Notes under the pieces: generated by a model
The model's database searches: none
Seen by the model: only the letters and a program-made list of their open reading frames with translations
What the model was told of the DNA's origin: nothing
Position numbers and translations under genes: made by a program
In this document: one piece after another, positions 60,178 through 64,000 of the stretch
How the letters are laid out: every line of letters begins with the position of its first letter
Numbering within the stretch: position 1 is the stretch's first letter
Assembly: GCA_024138025.1 (NCBI GenBank)
Contig: JAMXBD010001587.1
Span: 124,001-188,000, forward strand
DNA: 64,000 nucleotides
Origin: Combretum micranthum
Lineage: Eukaryota; Streptophyta; Magnoliopsida; Myrtales; Combretaceae
Direction: 5' to 3'

Positions 60178-62576
60178 AATTCAAAATGTTTTACCTAAAT
60201 TGCCTATTATGGTTTTCCACGGCGGCTGGTAATTTATGATATTACCAAGACGAACCAATACGAATTAGAATATAATTATAAAAGGAGTATAAAACCCAAA
60301 CCATACTTATTATTAAAAAAAAACACCATTATTATATGAATAAAAATATTTATAATATGAACTAATTATTTGTGATCTTTAACCGATTTTAAATATTTTT
60401 ATTAAGAAAATAAATCCAACATGAATCAACACATCAACATTTTCCAACAATATGAATTTCTAGTCATCTTTGTGTAGTCATGATGAGAGTAAAGGTACAC
60501 ATCGAATATATATAGAGAATATATTAGAGCATTTTGGTCAAAAAATATATGTACTAAAGCATCCACATCCATAATTCCTTATATGAATTCTTGGGCAAAA
60601 GGTTTTTCTTTTTGAGGTTTTTATAAATGTTGAGATTTTTTAATTTTTTAAACTCCTCCATAAAAAATCTCAAGAAATAAATTCCTTTATAATATTTTAT
60701 AATTATTATGTAAAAGTAAGAATTTTGTAAAAAAAATAAATGAGAACCGTAAAAGATAAAAAGAAATGAAAAACTCGTGTGAAAAATCTTACCGAAGAAA
60801 ATGGTAAAAGGTTTTTAAGAAGAAAGTTTCTCTGTGTTTGTGGTATGTTAAAGATCTTATAATAGTATGGATGTCATGATAACATGCATGTGGTACATGG
60901 GGCCATGTTCTGGGGTTGACTAGCAAAAGGACGAATTAGACTTGGACTGAGGAAGAGGGTCGCTTTCTAACCTTGGAAAAAAAAAATCCTTTTTATTTAT
61001 TTATTTATTTATTGCCAGCTGGAAAAATCATTTAATGAGGGCAAAAGCCCTTTTCATAGGTGAGTTAGGATTTGTTTATGATTTATTTTTTATGTTGATT
61101 CATTAATAAGAAAATTTGGAATGATGAAACGCGGAGTTTTGCCTTAAGAACCAAACCAATGGTAAGGAGCCCAGTGGTAAGTGGATAAAGTAGCATAATG
61201 ATTAGTCCATGTTATTTGTTAATGTTACTGTCAAAAAGATTTTCTATTAAATGCATCTAAATTCTAACACAGCTTGGAATACAGGTGAAAATGAAAAGTA
61301 AAATTGATGCCATTGACGGGCCCTACATGCTTATGACAAAGGAGGATTAGATGGTTAAAAAGTTATTCGTCCCTGTCCACTCTGGATAACTTTGACTTGG
61401 TGCAATATATATATATATATATATATATAAACAATGTAACTTTAAAAGAATAATGGTAACATTTGTATGATTTATGTTAAATATAATATAATTCCTTTTG
61501 CTATTACTGATCATTTTAAAAATTATGGTATTTGGATTATAATTTTTTATCTGATCAGATCAGTATCCATTTGGTTTGATTAATTTATAAGTAAAGCTAT
61601 TAGTTTTTCATTGATATTATATCCATATTCGTTTGGTGTCGATTAAGGTTAAAAACGATGTCGAAATGGCACTAAAATGACAATCCTAACAGGCCCATAT
61701 ATCTCTTTATAAATAACATATTATTTATTTTATACAAAATCATCCGGTAACCACATAAAACTGCAACATATTATATCTTTTATATAATTAAACAATGATG
61801 TTTATATTATATTTATAAATAGATGGTTTGTACATGTTTATTATGATATTATTATTTAATATGTATAATCTAAATAGATATTGCCATGTCCCTTACCCAG
61901 TTTGTATTATAATACTATTAGAATGTAAAAGCTGGATAGTAGATTTCTCTCTTTGGCAACCCAATAAAATATATAAAAAAAAAAAAAAAGGAAAAGGAAG
62001 TTGAATCCGCATGTCCTTTTTCTCTTTCGTTATAAAAAAGAGAGACGTGGTCATAGACCATAGTCATATCTCTAGTATTTTGACTGAAACCATATATTAG
62101 TTTATATGGCCATGTAAATTGACTTTTCTGGTGAAGAGCAGTAATAATATTTAAAGGAAAAGTGAGGGGCCAAGATGAAAGTTAAGCAATATATATATAT
62201 ATATATATTTATAATTCTTTTATTTATTTGTTTGTTTATTGGGATATTGTGAAGAAGACAAAAACTGAAGTACATGTTTGAATCCTTTAATTTTTATCTG
62301 TATTTATATTTTATTTATATTTTATAAGTATCTGATTTGTTTGACATGTTTATAAGTAAAATGATCTATTTTTTATCTGTTTTGTTTATTTTGATAAATA
62401 TTTATTTAAAAACGATAAAAATAAAATATTAAAACGATTGAAAAATATAAAACGAATTAACATTCAATAATCCTCCCAGTCTCCTAAATGCAAATAGATA
62501 TAAATGGACAGAGAGCAAACAACCAAAACCAATTTAGATTCGTGCATTTGCATTTGCTTATTTATGTTGATATAAC

Positions 62577-62682
62577 GGTATGGCGTTTTGCTCGAAATTC
62601 ATTTCTAACTCAAGGGTTCTTTTATATGGACATGACTGGTATGGAATTTTGCTCTAAATTCATTCCTAACTCAAGGATTCCC
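62577..62682. repeat. Two-copy 61 bp tandem duplication
   Basis: GGTATGG-TTTTGCTC-AAATTCATT and CTAACTCAAGG-TTC occur twice, starting at 62577 and 62638, with five or six differences. They are followed by a C-rich stretch and a T run. Confidence 0.8.
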
Positions 62683-63429
62683 CACACTCACCCACCCCCA
62701 CCTTCCCCTAGTTGTTTTTTTTTTTTTTTTTAAATACAATAACATCGACGATGGCGTTTTTGATATTTGAAGTTTAATTTCTTCCCTCATAACGTACAGA
62801 TAATATCGCTTCACGTGCTTTAATTTTAATAAATATTCATTATTTTCGTTTTAGATTAAATTTGTTAAATGGGTCGGTATCGAACTTGAAACGCAAAATG
62901 TTTAGATGGGAGAATTGTAACTTTACACAATCTATTTTTTAATTTTTTTTCTTTAGTGTAATATTTGATATTTGAACTTTCCTTAAATGTACAATTATAA
63001 AAGCGGCTTTAAATTATATATTATTTACTTGGCTTGACTTATGGAATAGGCGATAGATTTAATGGATAACTTAGGGAAAGGTGGCTTAAAGAGTCCGAAA
63101 CAAGGATCGTTGAACTCGTTCATCATATCTAATCTCTCTCAGATGGAAAAATATTCAATAAGTAGTACACGCCATGTATATGTACATATGGTGGTAACTA
63201 CCAATTTGCTTAAACACATGAATAAAGTGGTTGGTAATTTTTAAGGTAATTAACCTTATGACCACGTGTTATAATATCACTAGTATTTTTTTACCACGCC
63301 TATATTACACGATGTGTAATGCCCACTAAAGTGTTTTTCTTGATCTCAAATAGGCTCGTACTGTCAAAAGAAAATAACCCTAATCCGATTTCAGTCAAAT
63401 CAAATATCAACCTAAAATAACAAGTTAAT

Positions 63430-64000
63430 TCTCCTCTTGCCTAAAGCGGTAAACATAATAACAAATAAAATTGCATAATAAAATAAATAACACCAAAAAT
63501 TAAGTGGAAAACCTCAATTCAGGGAAAAACCACGAAACTAGCAGTGCACAAATCTTCCACTATCAAATAATGGGATTACACAGACTTTCCTCATTAGATA
63601 ACACCAGTGGATCACTCAATCATCACCACAAACCGATAGATTACAACAGGAATAGGTCTCTCTCTCTCTCTCTCTAGAATTTCTCTCTAAGATTTAGGAT
63701 AGCCTCCACTCTTCATCTAATATAAACCCTAGGACAAATAAGAAGAATATATATGCAACACAAAGGGAAAAGCTAGCGGCATTCAGAACAGGTGTTGACT
63801 TCGGCGTTCCTGCACTCCAGCGGCATAGATCACCTGAGCTGGCAGTGTTGAAGCCGACCTAGTCTACAAATTGCCTTCAGTAAAAAACTCTGAAATTGAA
63901 TGACGGCTATTACTTCTTTCAAGGCCAGCAGCCTTTATCCCCAGAAGCCAGTGTACAACATGTTTCAACTCTTTTGTTTGCACAAAAAAACTCCTTATTA
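63430..64000. mobile_element. Second R5-family LTR, cut by the window edge
   Basis: Matches 46508-47060 in order: TCCTCTT-CC, ATAATAACAAATAA, GTGGAAAAC and TCA-TT-AGGGAAAAA, CTTCCACTATCAA, ATAATGGGATTACA, ATAACACCAGTGGAT, ATATATGCAACACA, GGC-GC-GTTGAAGCC and AGAAGCCAGTGTACA. It contains a (TC)n run at about 63656-63676 missing from the other copy. The left end is uncertain (between about 63363 and 63430); the right end lies outside. Confidence 0.75.

Larger units (their letters stand above)
56271..63429. other. Long stretch without a supported gene
   Basis: AT-rich, with homopolymers and simple repeats. Open frames at 56639-56983, 57419-57604 and 59084-59296 show no recognisable motifs. TATAAAAGG at about 58518 is TATA-like but no gene follows that I can read. 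MITE-like pieces near 61540-61650 and 62270-62415, simple repeats at 60146, 61405 and 62190, and a 61 bp tandem duplication at 62577 are noted separately. Confidence 0.45.

Noticed and set aside
1..64000. CRISPR arrays, bacterial operons, rRNA or organelle DNA
   Set aside because: No regular short repeats with unique spacers, no ribosome-binding-site-led gene strings, no rRNA signatures; introns and plant retrotransposons show nuclear plant DNA.

Overview
This is plant nuclear DNA, most likely from a eudicot. It is AT-rich, with GT-AG introns in one real gene, long poly(T)/poly(A) and (TA)n tracts, and several classes of plant retrotransposon. I cannot name the species. No bacterial operons, rRNA, tRNA or CRISPR arrays were seen.

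The only recognisable host gene is a seven-exon sieve element occlusion (SEO, phloem forisome/P-protein) gene at 3468-6494, plus strand. It encodes about 729 aa if an unusual splice pair joins exons 4 and 5. Left of it (about 350-1700) is a decayed plant-mobile-domain (PMD) gene. Just right of it (6820-8340) is a 5'-truncated LINE in opposite orientation with its poly(A) end towards the gene.

From about 8575 to 33300 lies a nested set of transposons. A plus-strand Ty1/copia relic (gag, PR, the end of gag-pre-integrase; then INT, RT, RH) is split by a minus-strand Ty3/gypsy Tat-type element (10373-30305, LTRs about 525 bp). The Tat element carries gag, PR, RT-RNase H, a second RNase H and integrase on the minus strand, a 76-77 bp tandem array after integrase, and a long antisense (plus-strand) extra ORF region next to its 3' LTR. 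It was later hit at least five times: a hAT-like insert (13917-14683) and four probable solo LTRs (16002-17616, 20087-21445, 22005-25457, 25771-28563), each flanked by a perfect or near-perfect 5 bp duplication. The host reading frames resume across these junctions.

From 33300 to 47700 there are more insertions of the same families: a solo LTR of family R1 (34447-35777), a hAT-like element (36618-37621), another R1 copy (39686-45201) itself split by a second copy of R2 (40211-43937), and a 721 bp solo LTR (46487-47207, perfect 5 bp duplication). A second gypsy element on the minus strand (47712-53862) has about 590 bp LTRs, tRNA-Met-like PBS, gag, zinc knuckle, PR, RT, RH and INT; its pol frame runs into the 3' LTR, and a hAT-like insert splits its integrase. 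From 53.9 kb to the end the DNA is mostly unassignable AT-rich sequence with MITE-like pieces, a degenerate minus-strand ORF (55.3-56.3 kb), simple repeats, and another copy of the 46.5 kb LTR family running off the right edge.

Family labels R1 (16002, 20087, 34447, 39686), R2 (22005, 40211), R3 (25771) and R5 (46487, 63430) are my own names for repeats compared by eye within this window.
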